This document shows, in pieces, positions 25,401 to 38,082 of a stretch of 64,000 nucleotides of DNA. Position numbers and translations under genes: made by a program. The notes below the pieces were generated by a model that saw nothing but the letters and a program-made list of their open reading frames with translations, was not told where the DNA came from and made no database searches. Origin of the DNA: Streptomyces smyrnaeus (GTDB lineage Bacteria; Actinomycetota; Actinomycetes; Streptomycetales; Streptomycetaceae); assembly GCF_017676345.1 (NCBI RefSeq), contig NZ_JAFFZM010000006.1, forward strand, positions 186,001 through 250,000, in the 5' to 3' direction. Within the stretch, counting starts at the first letter, position 1, and each line of letters begins with the position of its first letter.

Positions 25401-26322
25401 TGTTGTTCCTCGCCCGGCGGACGATGTCCTCGTACGCCTGCCAGAACTCGAAGAAGGTCAGCGTCTCGGCCTTCTTGATGCCTGCGACCACCAGCTGGCG
25501 CTCGCCGTTCGGCTTCACCAGGTCGATGGCCAGACCGAGGTTCACATGCTCCGGCTTGACCAGGGTGGGCTTGCCGTCCTTCTCCGCGTAGGAGTAGTTC
25601 ATCGACGGCATCGCCTTCAGCGCCTGCACCATGGCGTAGCCGATCAGGTGCGTGAAGGAGACCTTGCCACCACGGGCGCGCTTGAGGTGGTTGTTGATGA
25701 CGATGCGGTTGTCGAACAGCAGCTTCACCGGGACCGCGCGCACGGACGTTGCCGTGGGCAGCTCCAGGGAGGCGTTCATGTTCTTCGCCACAGCCGCGGA
25801 CGGGCCGCGCAGCGGCAGGTACTCCGGGCCCTCGGCCTCCTGGGCCGCGGGCGCCGCCGCCTTGCCGGCCGGAGCCTTCGCCCCGCCCGCCTGAGCGGGC
25901 TGCTGCGCCGCCGGCTCGGCGGGCGCGGCCTGCTGCGGCTGGGCCTGCTGGGCGGGCTTCGGCTGCTGCTTCGGCGCGGCAGGCTCAGCCTTCGCCGGGG
26001 CACCGGCCTGCGCGGGCTGCGGGGCAGCCTGCTCGGCGGCGGCCGGAGCCTGGGCCGGTGCGGCCTTCGCGGGCGACGGGGCGTTGTCCCGCGGGGTGCC
26101 CGCGCCGTCCGGCGCCGTGCTTCCGTCTGAGGACTCCGGCTGATAGTCAGCGAAGAAGTCCCACCAGGCTCGGTCTACCGAGTTCGGATCCTGGAGGTAC
26201 TGCTGGTAGATCTCGTCGACGAGCCACTCGTTTGGCCCGAACGACGGGCCAGGGTCCTTGCCCTGTCCGTCCTTCCGTTCCGTAGTGGTGCTCGATGAGC
26301 TGTTGGGGGACTGTGACGACAC
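22432..26322 (-). CDS. kgd: Multifunctional 2-oxoglutarate decarboxylase/dehydrogenase E1-E2 (Kgd/SucA)
   Basis: A 1296-residue fused enzyme of the actinobacterial TCA cycle. Order: N-terminal E1 helix ([16 protein letters not shown], about 28-65), an Ala/Pro/Gln-rich linker (about 70-175), an acyltransferase E2-like domain with [16 protein letters not shown] (near 378), then the thiamine-diphosphate E1 region with [17 protein letters not shown] and [16 protein letters not shown] (near 807) and the C-terminal transketolase-like domain. It decarboxylates 2-oxoglutarate and, with lipoamide dehydrogenase, makes succinyl-CoA. The GTG start at 26322 follows GAAGAGGG. A two-component system lies immediately upstream on the same strand. 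Confidence 0.95.
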   Translation of the reverse strand: MSSQSPNSSSSTTTERKDGQGKDPGPSFGPNEWLVDEIYQQYLQDPNSVDRAWWDFFADYQPESSDGSTAPDGAGTPRDNAPSPAKAAPAQAPAAAEQAAPQPAQAGAPAKAEPAAPKQQPKPAQQAQPQQAAPAEPAAQQPAQAGGAKAPAGKAAAPAAQEAEGPEYLPLRGPSAAVAKNMNASLELPTATSVRAVPVKLLFDNRIVINNHLKRARGGKVSFTHLIGYAMVQALKAMPSMNYSYAEKDGKPTLVKPEHVNLGLAIDLVKPNGERQLVVAGIKKAETLTFFEFWQAYEDIVRRARNNKLTMEDFSGVTCSLTNPGGIGTVHSVPRLMPGQGLIMGVGAMEYPAEFQGTSQDTLNRLGVSKVMTLTSTYDHRVIQGAASGEFLRQVANLLLGENNFYDEIFKALRIPYEPVRWLQDIDASHDDDVTKAARVFDLIHSYRVRGHIMADTDPLEYKQRKHPDLDITEHGLTLWDLEREFAVGGFAGKSMMKLRDILGVLRDSYCRTTGIEYMHIQDPKQRKWIQDRVELQHVKPEREEQLRILRRLNAAEAFETFLQTKYVGQKRFSLEGGESVIPLLDAVIDAAAESRLDEAVIGMAHRGRLNVLANIVGKPYAQIFREFEGNLDPKSMHGSGDVKYHLGAEGVFTGLDGEQIKVSLTANPSHLEAVDPVLEGVARAKQDIIGKGGTDFTVLPIALHGDAAFAGQGVVAETLNMSQLRGYRTGGTIHVVINNQVGFTAAPESARSSMYSTDVARMVEAPIFHVNGDDPEAVVRVARLAFEYRQAFNKDVVIDLICYRRRGHNETDNPKFTQPLMYDLIDRKRSVRKLYTESLIGRGDITLEEAEQALQDFQGQLEKVFTEVRDATSAPAPAEVPAPQPEFPVHVETAISQEVVKRIAESQVNVPERISVHPRLTPQLQRRAQMVEDDTIDWGMGETLAIGSLLMEGTPVRLAGQDSRRGTFGQRHAVLLDQNTGDDYTPLLYLSDDQARYNVYDSLLSEYAAMGFEYGYSLARPEALVMWEAQFGDFANGAQTVIDEFISSAEQKWNQTSGVTLLLPHGYEGQGPDHSSARIERFLQLCAQNSMTVAMPSLPSSYFHLLRWQVHNPHHKPLVVFTPKSMLRMKAAASKTEEFTSGGFRPVIGDTLVDSGQMDPAKVRKVVFCSGKVYYDLEAERQKRGLTDPDSADTAIIRLERLYPLPSKEIQTEMARFTNAQKYVWAQEEPANQGAWPFIALNLVDHLDLIIGSEPVPNADRLRRVSRPSSSSPAVGSGKRHAEEQAQLIQEVFEI

Positions 26323-26546
26323 GGCGGCAACCGCCCTCTTCCGCTTCCTTAGGTGGTGGACAGCGGAAATAAAGGCTACGCCTCTCCGGACGATTGGTGG
26401 AGTCCGGGCCGCTCTTGGTCACGTACGTCACATCGCGGCGGCGGTTTCGGGGCCAAAATTGACGGGAATCACTCACAGTTTTGGCCCAGCCCGGGAACCG
26501 GGCAGCCCATATTTCGCGTCCGCGGGTTCTCACCTGCGAGGGTACG

Positions 26547-27788
<1,242 letters not shown>

Positions 27789-27810
27789 GTCGCTCCGTCT
27801 CCGCCGGCCG

Positions 27811-28605
27811 TCAGGAGCTCTCCGTCGCGGCGCCCGTCACCGGCGCCGTCGCGCCCTCCGGGCCGGGGGTCTCCAGGGCGTATCCGACGCCGTGCACGGT
27901 GCGGATGCGTTCCGCGCCGATCTTGCGCCGCAGAGCCTTGATGTGGCTGTCGACGGTGCGGGTGCCCGAGGCGTCCGCCCAGTCCCACACCTCGGCCAGC
28001 AGCTGCTCGCGCGAGAGCACGGCGCGGGGGGAGTGCGCCAGGCACACCAGCAGGTCGAACTCGGTGGGCGTCAGGTGCACGTCCTCGCCGGTGACGCGGA
28101 CCCGCCGCTGCGCGTGGTCGATCTCCAGCTCCCCGAGCCGGAGTATGCCGCTGCGCGGTGTGTGCGCGGCCAGGGTGGCCCGCTCGACCCTGCGCAGCAG
28201 TACGTGCACCCGGGCGGCGACCTCCCGCATCGAGAACGGCTTGGTCATGTAGTCGTCGGCACCCACACCGAGGCCGACCAGCATGTCCGTCTCGTCGTCC
28301 CGCGCGGTGAGCATCAGCACCGGGACCGGCCGCTGGGCCTGTACCCGGCGGCAGACCTCCAGGCCGTCGAAGCCGGGCAGCATCACATCCAGCACCAGCA
28401 GGTCCGGCTGCCATGCCTCGGCGGTGTCCACGGCAGCGGGTCCGTCGCCCGCCGTCTGCACCTGGAAGCCCTCGGCCCGCAGCCGCCGCGCGATGGCGTC
28501 GACGATGGTGGGGTCGTCCTCGACGACGAGGATGCGACGCTGGGCGCCCGGGGTGGTCGCGGCAGCAGCGCCGCCAGGTGTCTGAGTGGTGTTCTTCTGG
28601 TCCAT
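27811..28605 (-). CDS. OmpR/PhoB family response regulator
   Basis: A 264-residue regulator: receiver domain from about residue 26 (RRILVVEDDPTIVDAIARRL, phospho-acceptor in LLVLDVMLPGFDGL, switch Lys in DDYMTKPFSMRE), then a winged-helix DNA-binding domain (LTPTEFDLLVCLAHSPRAVL, TVDSHIKALRRKIG, VHGVGYALE). The first 25 residues are a Thr/Gly/Ala-rich tail. It is cognate to the kinase encoded 22 bases downstream. The pair sits between a spermidine synthase-like gene and kgd. Confidence 0.93.
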   Translation of the reverse strand: MDQKNTTQTPGGAAAATTPGAQRRILVVEDDPTIVDAIARRLRAEGFQVQTAGDGPAAVDTAEAWQPDLLVLDVMLPGFDGLEVCRRVQAQRPVPVLMLTARDDETDMLVGLGVGADDYMTKPFSMREVAARVHVLLRRVERATLAAHTPRSGILRLGELEIDHAQRRVRVTGEDVHLTPTEFDLLVCLAHSPRAVLSREQLLAEVWDWADASGTRTVDSHIKALRRKIGAERIRTVHGVGYALETPGPEGATAPVTGAATESS

Positions 28606-28675
28606 ACGACCCCGCCCCTGTGGCTCTTTCCGGCTTTCCTGGGACAGCAGCGTAAGGGCCTGCTACGGGCCTAGG

Positions 28676-29377
28676 CTACGCCGGTCGCGCCGCGAAGTGG
28701 ACCACGTCGGGGACGCCTCGGGCGACTGTGATCTCATCCGTCCGAACACGGCAGAATCCCGCATTACGCAGACATCCTTCGAATCTCTGCGACGGCTGTG
28801 CCGACCACACGGCGAGGATTCCGCCGGGGGTGAGAGCCGCCCGGCAGGCGGCCAGTCCGGCGGGGGAGTAGAGCGTGGTGTTCTCGTCGGTGACGGTCCA
28901 GTCGGGGCCGTTGTCGATGTCCAGGCACAGCGCGTCGAAGCGCCGCCCGGCGGCGGCCGACTCGCGCACATACGCCACCAGGTCGGCCTCCACCAGTTCG
29001 GTGCGGTCGTCGGCCAGCGCCCGGCCGGTGATCTCCCGGAGCGGACCGGTCCGGTGCCAGTCGAGGATCGCGGGCTCCCGCTCGACGACGGTGATATGGC
29101 CCCACCGGGGCTCGGCCGCCGCCTCCACCAGCGAGAAGCCGACCCCGAGCCCGCCGATCAGCACGTGCGGCGCGGTCCTGGTGGCCAGCTCGTCCAGGGC
29201 CGCGCGCACCAGCAGCCGCTCGGAGCGGCCGTCCGAGGTGTCCATCAGGAAGCACCCGTTGGCGATGATCTCGTACTGCGGCCCCCGCTGCCGCAGTACG
29301 ACCTCCCCGTAGGGGCCGTCCCGCCGTTCGATCGTGACCGGCGGCTGGTGGGCTGGTGCGTTGACGGCGTTCGGCAT
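28676..29377 (-). CDS. Spermidine synthase-like methyltransferase-fold protein
   Basis: A 233-residue protein with the spermidine synthase/Rossmann methyltransferase fold: glycine-rich binding loop HVLIGGLGVGFSLVEAA, the acidic residue after strand 2 in ITVVEREPAILDWHR, and the LCLDIDNGPDW strand-4 motif. Residues expected for polyamine binding are not obviously complete, so a real spermidine synthase activity is uncertain. ATG at 29377 (MPNAVNAP) was preferred to a longer TTG-initiated frame from 29455. It is divergent from lon and upstream of the response regulator. Confidence 0.75.
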   Translation of the reverse strand: MPNAVNAPAHQPPVTIERRDGPYGEVVLRQRGPQYEIIANGCFLMDTSDGRSERLLVRAALDELATRTAPHVLIGGLGVGFSLVEAAAEPRWGHITVVEREPAILDWHRTGPLREITGRALADDRTELVEADLVAYVRESAAAGRRFDALCLDIDNGPDWTVTDENTTLYSPAGLAACRAALTPGGILAVWSAQPSQRFEGCLRNAGFCRVRTDEITVARGVPDVVHFAARPA

Positions 29378-29470
29378 GGGGGCAGGGTAGGACGAACACC
29401 GCCCGTCCTCGATCGCTGACAGCGAACAGAACTTCCCGGATCCGGGGGAACACAAGCAGCCTCAAAAGCA

Positions 29471-29489
29471 TTGAGTGGGTACTACTCAA
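29471..29489. promoter_or_regulatory. HAIR element (HspR operator) in front of lon
   Basis: TTGAGT, seven bases, ACTCAA matches the HspR-associated inverted repeat consensus CTTGAGT-N7-ACTCAAG except for the outermost base pair. It ends 22 bases before the lon ATG. In Streptomyces, lon is a known member of the HspR regulon, so heat-inducible repression by HspR is expected. Confidence 0.9.
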
Positions 29490-29511
29490 CTTGCCTGCCT
29501 AGGGAGAGATC

Positions 29512-31995
<2,484 letters not shown>

Positions 31996-32013
31996 CGGAC
32001 GCGACCGGCAACC

Positions 32014-32045
32014 GAGTGGCCCCCGCCGCATGGCGGGGGCCACTC
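32014..32045 (+). terminator. lon terminator hairpin
   Basis: A perfect 14-bp stem beginning GAGTGGCCCCCGCC with the loop GCAT, located 19 bases after the lon stop codon. Confidence 0.85.
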
Positions 32046-32086
32046 ATGTGCGAGGGGGCCTCACAGCCGCTCGGGGCCACGAGACG

Positions 32087-32235
32087 CGGTGTCAGCCGTT
32101 GTTCGCCAGCACCTTCAGCCGCGTCATCGACCCGTTGCGGTGTCGTGTGGGGGCGACCCCCACGCCCCCGGCCGGGGGAGGTGGCGGTGTCAGCCGTTGT
32201 TCGCCAGCACCTTCAACCGCGTCATCGACCCGTTG
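32087..32235. repeat. 51-bp direct duplication of the muramidase 3' end
   Basis: Bases 32185-32235 (the end of the GH25 coding region on the minus strand plus a few bases) recur at 32087-32137 with one mismatch (A 32216 versus G 32118), offset 98 bp. The copy therefore lies just downstream of the gene and encodes the same final residues (NGSMTRLKVLANNG, with one substitution) out of context. Between the copies is a GTGGGGG/CCCCCAC hairpin at 32147-32163, likely the terminator. Confidence 0.9.
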
Positions 32236-33143
32236 AAGAGGTTGTGGTCACCCACGGTCGGGCCGCTGGAGGTGTACTGCCAGAAGGTGTAGAAGCCCCA
32301 GCCGGCCGGGAGGGTGCCCGGCGAGGAGGCGTAGCGGGCGATCCACAGCGGGTTGGAGTTGCCGAAGGCGCTGCTGTTGCCCGTGCACTGGGTCCACCAG
32401 TTCGTGGTGGTGTAGATGACCGCGTCGCGCCCGGTCCTCGCCTTGTAGGTGCTGGTGAAGTCCTTGATCCAGTTCACCATCGCGCTCTTGCTCAGGCCGT
32501 AGCAGGTCGCGCCGTACGGGTTGTACTCGATGTCGAGCACGCCCGGCAGCGTCTTGCCGTCCTTGCTCCAGCCGCCGCCGTTGCTGGCGAAGTAGTTGGC
32601 CTGCGTGGCACCGCTGGAGGAGTTGGGCAGCGCGAAGTGGTAAGCGCCCCTGATCATGCCGACGTTGTAGGAACCGTTGTACTGCTGGGCGAAGTAGGGG
32701 TTCTTGTAGCTGGTGCCCTCGGTCGCCTTGGCGTAGGCGAAGCGGACTCCGCTGTTCCACAGGGTCGACCAGGCGACGTTGCCCTGATGGCTGCTGACGT
32801 CCACTCCGTGGACCGTCGCGAGCAGGCCCGCCCGGTCCTTGTCGGGCGGGTTGCCGTTGGTGGAGTCCGCCTCGTGCATCTGCACACCGGCGCCCATCCA
32901 AGCCTCTCCGGGCTTGCCGGGGGCCTTGGGGTTGCCACGCAGGCCTTCGGCGTCCTTGGCCGATTCCTCGGCCTTACCGGACTCGGCGGCCTTGGCCGAC
33001 TTCGTACCGCCGTCCGCGTTGCCGGGAACGGCCGATGCCGCGCCCGGCAGTGCCAGGACGAGCGCGAGAAGGGACACGAACATCCCGACGACAGCCGCCA
33101 TTCCGCGTCTGCGACGGGCCGTACCGGATCTGAAGCTGGGCAT
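32190..33143 (-). CDS. Secreted GH25 muramidase (lysozyme)
   Basis: A 317-residue exported enzyme. Residues 1-40 are a signal peptide (basic MPSFRSGTARRRR, hydrophobic core, ASA site). A Lys/Ala/Glu/Gly linker follows, then a glycosyl hydrolase 25 domain (about 105-317) with GVDVSSHQGNVAW (catalytic Asp region near 112), YAKATEGTSYKNP, MIRGAYHFALP and PGVLDIEYNPYG (acidic catalytic pair near 201). It hydrolyses beta-1,4 bonds between MurNAc and GlcNAc in peptidoglycan. GGAGG precedes ATG 33143. The 3' end is duplicated downstream. Confidence 0.94.
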   Translation of the reverse strand: MPSFRSGTARRRRGMAAVVGMFVSLLALVLALPGAASAVPGNADGGTKSAKAAESGKAEESAKDAEGLRGNPKAPGKPGEAWMGAGVQMHEADSTNGNPPDKDRAGLLATVHGVDVSSHQGNVAWSTLWNSGVRFAYAKATEGTSYKNPYFAQQYNGSYNVGMIRGAYHFALPNSSSGATQANYFASNGGGWSKDGKTLPGVLDIEYNPYGATCYGLSKSAMVNWIKDFTSTYKARTGRDAVIYTTTNWWTQCTGNSSAFGNSNPLWIARYASSPGTLPAGWGFYTFWQYTSSGPTVGDHNLFNGSMTRLKVLANNG

Positions 33144-33379
33144 CGCTGCCTCCGGAGCCTCGATGGTGGGGGTCTGGTACGTGCGTAGTATTTACCGATG
33201 TGGGGGGTTTTGCTCTGCGACGCGCGGAGCAACTACACGCCACTGGTGTGGTCATGTCAGAACGAAAGTACGCGCGTAGACCGGCCACGCGGAAGACGCC
33301 CTACCGTCTGCCGTTGGTCTACTCCTGCGAAATACTGGCGGAGCTGGGACTATCGGGCTGGCTGGAGATAAGTTTCTTC

Positions 33380-33913
33380 ATGGAAGACGCCGGAGACACC
33401 ACTGACGTGCACAAGAACTCCACCGACTTCACGGACTCCACGGACGACGGGGAGGCGGCGGGCGCCGCTGAGCCCTTCGGGCCCGAATGCCTCGACGTCG
33501 AGCGCGAGTTGGCCGTTTTCCTGCGCCGGGCCCGCGCCTCGTCGGGCGAGATGGCCCGCCAGGTCCACCCCGATCTGGAACCCGCCGCCTACGGGCTGCT
33601 GGTACGCCTCGAGGATGCGGGCGAGCAGCGGGCGACCGAACTCGCCGCCTACTTCGGTGTCGGCAAGGCGACGATAAGCCGCCAGCTGCACGCCCTGTTG
33701 GGGCTCGGACTGGTGGACCGGCGCCCCGACCCGGCGGACCGCCGGGCCTCACTCGTCCGCCTCACCCCGGAGGGCCGCCGACGGTTCACCCGCGTACGCG
33801 ACGCACGCCGTCTGTCGTACGCCCGTAAGCTCGCCGCCTGGGACCGCCGGGAGATCGCCGAGCTGGCCCGGCTCCTCCACCGCCTCAACTCACTGGCGGA
33901 CCAGGAGGAGTGA
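33380..33913 (+). CDS. MarR family transcriptional regulator
   Basis: A 177-residue winged-helix regulator. After an acidic Asp/Thr/Ser N-terminal tail (about 1-35), the core has YGLLVRLEDAGEQRATELAA, FGVGKATISRQLHALLGLGL and VDRRPDPADRRASLVRLTPEG, the standard MarR recognition helix and wing. ATG 33380 starts the tail; the longer open frame from 33200 has no better support. It diverges from the muramidase, with a 236-base intergenic region. Ligand and targets unknown. Confidence 0.88.
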   Translation: MEDAGDTTDVHKNSTDFTDSTDDGEAAGAAEPFGPECLDVERELAVFLRRARASSGEMARQVHPDLEPAAYGLLVRLEDAGEQRATELAAYFGVGKATISRQLHALLGLGLVDRRPDPADRRASLVRLTPEGRRRFTRVRDARRLSYARKLAAWDRREIAELARLLHRLNSLADQEE

Positions 33914-33947
33914 GGGAGGAGTGAGGCCGGCCCCAGCCCGCGGCCCG

Positions 33948-34646
33948 CTAACGGGCCGCGCCCGCGCCCACCGCCCCCCTCAGCTCCCTCCGCAGCTCGG
34001 GCGTCAGCACATGGCCGGCCCGCCCCACGAAGAGCCCCATCTGATAGCCGACCGCACCCATGTCGCAGTCGGCCGTCGCATGCACTCCCAGCAGTGAGCC
34101 GTCCCCGATGGCCATGATGAGCAGCGCCCCCTCGTCCATGGACACGATGGTCTGCTTCACCGTGCCACCCTCCATCAGATCCGCTGCGGCGAACGTCAGC
34201 GAGGCGACCCCGGAGACAAGGGTGGCCAGATCGCCACTGGTTCCCTTGGGACCGCGCGCCCGGCCGCCACCGCGTCGCCGTCGCACCGGCATTCCGCTCC
34301 GATGGACGCCGGACTCCTCGCGGACCGTCACCCGCTCGGCGCCCTGTGCGGGGCATACGGTCGCGTTCGCCGGCTGGTGCGCGGGCTGGTGCGGGGTCGG
34401 GTTCGCCGGCTGGTGCGGGGACTGGCGTGCGGGCGCGGGCTCGTGTGAGCGTTCGTGCTCGGCGCCCAGCGCAGCCGCTCCGTGCTCCACCCCCAGAGTG
34501 GGGTCCGACCCGAGCAGCAGCAGACCGTCGGACGAGACGACGGCCACGGACCGGACACCCGGTACCTCTTCGACAAGCTTGTCGAGGAGCCAGCGGAGGT
34601 TACGTGCCTCCGCGCTGCCGGACGGATCTGTGGTGAGCGGCTTCAC
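33948..34646 (-). CDS. Roadblock/LC7 domain protein with a large internal insertion (CvnB-like)
   Basis: A 232-residue protein. The N-terminal half of a roadblock fold (NLRWLLDKLVEEVPGVRSVAVVSSDGLLLL, about 16-46) and its second half (SGDLATLVSGVASLTFAAADL...VSMDEGALLIMAIGDGSLLGV, about 135-200) are separated by roughly 85 residues rich in His, Pro, Gln, Ala and Arg with repeated PHQPA/HQPAN units. Ordinary CvnB proteins have about 130-140 residues with no such insert. It overlaps the upstream kinase gene by four bases (GTGA), as in Streptomyces conservons. The downstream conservon partners (DUF742 protein and GTPase) are absent. Confidence 0.85.
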   Translation of the reverse strand: MKPLTTDPSGSAEARNLRWLLDKLVEEVPGVRSVAVVSSDGLLLLGSDPTLGVEHGAAALGAEHERSHEPAPARQSPHQPANPTPHQPAHQPANATVCPAQGAERVTVREESGVHRSGMPVRRRRGGGRARGPKGTSGDLATLVSGVASLTFAAADLMEGGTVKQTIVSMDEGALLIMAIGDGSLLGVHATADCDMGAVGYQMGLFVGRAGHVLTPELRRELRGAVGAGAAR

Positions 34647-37552
34647 TGACGTGCCTCCTTGGCGGTACCACCGTCACCCTGCGCCCCCGCTCGCTCTTCC
34701 GCATGGTCGGTGTCCTCGGTCTGCCGGGCCCGTGCCGCCTGGTCGGCCTGCTGGTCTCGCTGGTCCTGCGGCGCCGGTGCTGCCTGCCGTTCTGTCGGGG
34801 CCTGCTGTTCCTGTGTGGTCTGCCCGGGCTCAGTGGCTGTGCCGGGGGCCGACGGAGCGACGTGCGCCCCGTCCCCGCTCCCCGCGTGGGCTCCTCTCCC
34901 GGCGTCCCGCAGGCCTTCCCGGGCGCCCTGCTGGAACATGTCGAGCTTGCGCCGCAGCTCCTCGGCGGTGACACCGCCCTTGCGGGGATGCGGCGTGCTC
35001 GGCTCGCGGGGCGTCTCCCTGCGGACCCGCTGGGGCAGCCCCGGGTGGGTGACGGAGCCCGGCTGCTCGGCCGGCACGGCCGACTGGTCGGCCGCCGACT
35101 CGGTCGCCGATCCGGTCGCCGACTCGGCCATCGACTGGGCCGCCGATCCGGACGCCGACTGGGCCGCCGACTCGAACGTCGACTGGGCCGCCGGCTCCTC
35201 CGCCTGGGTCGGGGCCAGGTCGTCGGCCCAGGAGTGCTGGTCCTCGTCGTTGGTCCGCGAGTGCTCCGCCACGTCCGAGGGATGGTCGCTCCCGGACAGC
35301 AGCGCGCGGGGGACGGTGACATCGGCGACGGTGCCCTGGGCCGCCGGCTTGCGCAGCTGCACCCGTATCCCGTGCCGTGCCGAGAGGCGGGCGACCACAT
35401 ACATCCCCAGCCCCCAGGGGCTGCTCGTCCCCGGCGCTTCCCAGGCCGCCTGCGGCTCGCTCAGCCGGTCGTTGAGCTCGGCGAGCAGCGACTCGGACAT
35501 GCCCTCGCCCTCGTCCTCCACGGACACCTGGGCCTCGCCGCTCTCCAGGAGCCGGGCGCTCAGCCGTACCCCGGACTCGACCGGGGAGAAGGCCGCAGCG
35601 TTGTCGAGGAGTTCGGCGATCAGGTGACTCAGGTCGTCGGCGGCCGAACCGCTGACCCGCGCCTCCGGCGGCAGCGCCCCCAACTCGACGCGTTCGTACT
35701 GTGCTATCTCGCTGACGGCGGCGCGCAGCACATCCAGCAGCGGTGCCGGGGGCAGGGCGGCCGAGGAGATGTCGCGCTCGGTGCGTTCGGCGTCGGCCAG
35801 CAGCAAGAGGTTCTCGCTGTGCCGCCGCATACGGGTCGCCAGATGGTCCAGCTTGAAGAGGGTGTCGAGCCGGTCGGGGTCGGCCTCCTTCTCCTCCATC
35901 CCCTCGATGATGCCGAGCTGCCGTTCGACCAGGGTGAGCGTGCGGGTGCCCAGATCGGCGAAGGCCCTGTGGTCCGCCGCCGCACCGACCACGGCCGCAC
36001 CGGCGTCGGGGCGCACGCCCGCGTCGGGGCGCGAGCCCGTGTCGGAGCCGGCGCCCACCTCCTGCCGCACGTCCGGGCCCGTGCCCGGGCCCTCGCTCAT
36101 GTCCGCGCCGATACCGTGCGGCGCCGGGGCGGCCAACTGCTCGCGTACCGTCTCCAGCTCGGCCCGCAGGGCGGCGAAGTCCTCGCCCAGCAGCTGGTGC
36201 TTCTCCGTCAGCTGCGCCTTCTCGACGGCCAGCTGGTCCTGTTCCCGCTCCGCACAGGCCGACCGGCGCCGCAGCTCGGCGGTGGTGGCCCGCAGTGTGT
36301 TGATCGCTCTCACCACGTCGGCGAACTCGTCGTTCCTGCCGCGGAAGGTGATCGGCTCCTCACCCGACGGGTCCTTGGCGAGCCGCTGCGAACCGCGTTT
36401 GAGCACGGACAGCGGACGGGTGAGGGAGCGGGCCGTGGCGACGCTGATGGCGACGGCGAGCAGCAGGCAGCCGCCCACCAGCCCGGCACGCAGCTGAAGC
36501 GCTGTCACGTCGTCGTCCCGCAGCCCTTCCAGCCGCTTGACCTCCGCCGCCGCGAACGACGACTGCACCCCGCGCATATGGGCGAGGCGCGCCGAGACGG
36601 AGCTGTCGAACCGCTCCCGGTCCACGGCGCGGGCACTGGGCGTCAGATGGTTCCGCGCGGTGACCGCCTTGAGATAGCGCTCGGCGACGGTGACGTCCGC
36701 TCCGTTGACGGTCGTGCTGTAGCTCTCGCGGGCCTTGGTGTCCGCCGTCTCCTCGAAGTCCGCGAGTGCCGCCTGCTCCCGCAGCCTAGCCTGCCCCGCC
36801 GCCGTCACCAGTGCTCGCTGGGTACCCTGCCCGGTGAGCGCCGCTTCCAGCAGGCCACGGGTGGCCGACGCCTGGTCGACCGCGCGCGCCAGGTCGGGGA
36901 GAGCGGCCGCCGTGCGGTTCTCCGCCCGGGCGGGCAGGCCGTCGGCGACGCCGCGTGTGAGCTGGCGGAGTGTCTGGATGACGCCGGAGTAGGCCTCGTA
37001 GGAGTCCAGCGGGTCGCCCTTGCCCGTCATGGCGCGCTGCCGGATCGAGGGCAGCTTCTTGAGGGCCTTGGCGACCGCGCGGGGGGAGTCGGAGGGTGCG
37101 GTGGGGCCGGACGCCGCGGAGGAGGCTGCGGTGCGCAGCTCGCGGGCCTGGCGGTCCACCCGGTTGCGCTGGGCCTCGCTGACGCCGACGCCGTCCTTGC
37201 TGCTGCGGCCCGCCGCGATGTACTCGACCATGCCGTCCCGCTCGTCCGCGAGGGAGTGGGACAGCGCGATGGCCTGCTGGTTGAGCCGGGCCAGATCGAC
37301 GAGTTCCTGTGCGTCGGCGGTGTCCTGAGAACCCGCCACGAGGGTGGGTGCCCCCGCGGCCACGACAGCCACGGCTCCCACCGCGACGGAGACCAGCAGC
37401 CTGTTGCGCACCCGCGCACGCCGACGTCCCACCGGAGTGACGGTCTCCGCCTGGGTCTCAGCCTCCGCGGAGGCCGCTGCTGTGGCGCCGGGGCCGGTCG
37501 CCGTGGCCTGGGGAACGTCCGCTCTGAGACGTTGCTTCTTCCGCACCCGCAC
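34643..37552 (-). CDS. Nitrate/nitrite-sensing-domain histidine kinase-like protein (CvnA-like)
   Basis: About 969 residues. Basic N-terminus MRVRKKQRLRADVPQ, one membrane helix (LLVSVAVGAVAVVAAGAPTL), an extracytoplasmic NIT-type helical domain (about 70-325), a second membrane helix, HAMP, a coiled coil, a histidine-kinase-like dimerisation helix and an ATPase domain (ELLDNAAAFSP, EDEGEGMS, WGLGMYVVARLSARHGI). A long Ala/Ser/Glu/Gln low-complexity tail ends the protein. GTG 37552 was chosen behind an AGAGGCGGGACGAG stretch; the frame stays open to 38044 without support. It is coupled to the roadblock gene, resembling a conservon. Confidence 0.88.
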   Translation of the reverse strand: MRVRKKQRLRADVPQATATGPGATAAASAEAETQAETVTPVGRRRARVRNRLLVSVAVGAVAVVAAGAPTLVAGSQDTADAQELVDLARLNQQAIALSHSLADERDGMVEYIAAGRSSKDGVGVSEAQRNRVDRQARELRTAASSAASGPTAPSDSPRAVAKALKKLPSIRQRAMTGKGDPLDSYEAYSGVIQTLRQLTRGVADGLPARAENRTAAALPDLARAVDQASATRGLLEAALTGQGTQRALVTAAGQARLREQAALADFEETADTKARESYSTTVNGADVTVAERYLKAVTARNHLTPSARAVDRERFDSSVSARLAHMRGVQSSFAAAEVKRLEGLRDDDVTALQLRAGLVGGCLLLAVAISVATARSLTRPLSVLKRGSQRLAKDPSGEEPITFRGRNDEFADVVRAINTLRATTAELRRRSACAEREQDQLAVEKAQLTEKHQLLGEDFAALRAELETVREQLAAPAPHGIGADMSEGPGTGPDVRQEVGAGSDTGSRPDAGVRPDAGAAVVGAAADHRAFADLGTRTLTLVERQLGIIEGMEEKEADPDRLDTLFKLDHLATRMRRHSENLLLLADAERTERDISSAALPPAPLLDVLRAAVSEIAQYERVELGALPPEARVSGSAADDLSHLIAELLDNAAAFSPVESGVRLSARLLESGEAQVSVEDEGEGMSESLLAELNDRLSEPQAAWEAPGTSSPWGLGMYVVARLSARHGIRVQLRKPAAQGTVADVTVPRALLSGSDHPSDVAEHSRTNDEDQHSWADDLAPTQAEEPAAQSTFESAAQSASGSAAQSMAESATGSATESAADQSAVPAEQPGSVTHPGLPQRVRRETPREPSTPHPRKGGVTAEELRRKLDMFQQGAREGLRDAGRGAHAGSGDGAHVAPSAPGTATEPGQTTQEQQAPTERQAAPAPQDQRDQQADQAARARQTEDTDHAEERAGAQGDGGTAKEARQ

Positions 37553-38082
37553 TCGCAATCTCGTCCCGCCTCTCCCGGAGGGCCCGGGCGGCACAGTCCA
37601 ACGTGTGTGGCGAGAGGGTGGCCCCGCCCCCGCGCCGGCACCCTCCGCGACCTTCGGTTCCCAGCTTTCTCTCCTGGCCTCCGGCCGCGCGGTGCTCCGC
37701 AGCGGTGTCCCCACACTCGACGACCGACCTTGGCAGTGCGCTCCTGAGGCGGGTGAGAATCCCCTGCTGGGCCACCCGAAGGAGTGAACCTCACTCCTCG
37801 GCGGCGGAACAACTCGACCTGAGCCGGGCGCTGTCCGCACCTTGGGTACTGGTTGGAAATCCGTCCGGCGTCCTGGCAAGATGCCTGCCGCACTTTGCGG
37901 AGGGATAGATTCCGCTGTGCGTCCGGTCGTTTTCCGGCCGACCGCGCCCGCGTGCACGCTGGTGCGAGGTACCGCGCACCAGGCCCGTGGTGCCGCCACG
38001 CACCGGCCTGGTGCGACACTCGGCGCCGTCGCCACGCCACTCACCGGCCGCTCTGGAATCGGCTGTCCGGCAGACTGCCGTC
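37553..38082. other. 530-base divergent intergenic region, no gene supported
   Basis: This lies between the CvnA-like kinase (minus) and the PP2C-like gene (plus). It contains an exact 7-bp inverted repeat GGAGTGA-acc-TCACTCC (37781-37797) and a lower-GC promoter-like section around 37850-37920. Open frames crossing it lack ribosome-binding sites and family resemblance. It probably carries both divergent promoters and long leaders. Confidence 0.5.

Noticed and set aside
22477..26130. A 1217-codon open frame antisense to kgd
   Set aside because: It is the mirror of a high-GC coding region; its composition (Val/Leu/Arg/Gly/His-rich) and lack of any family motif mark it as a shadow of kgd.
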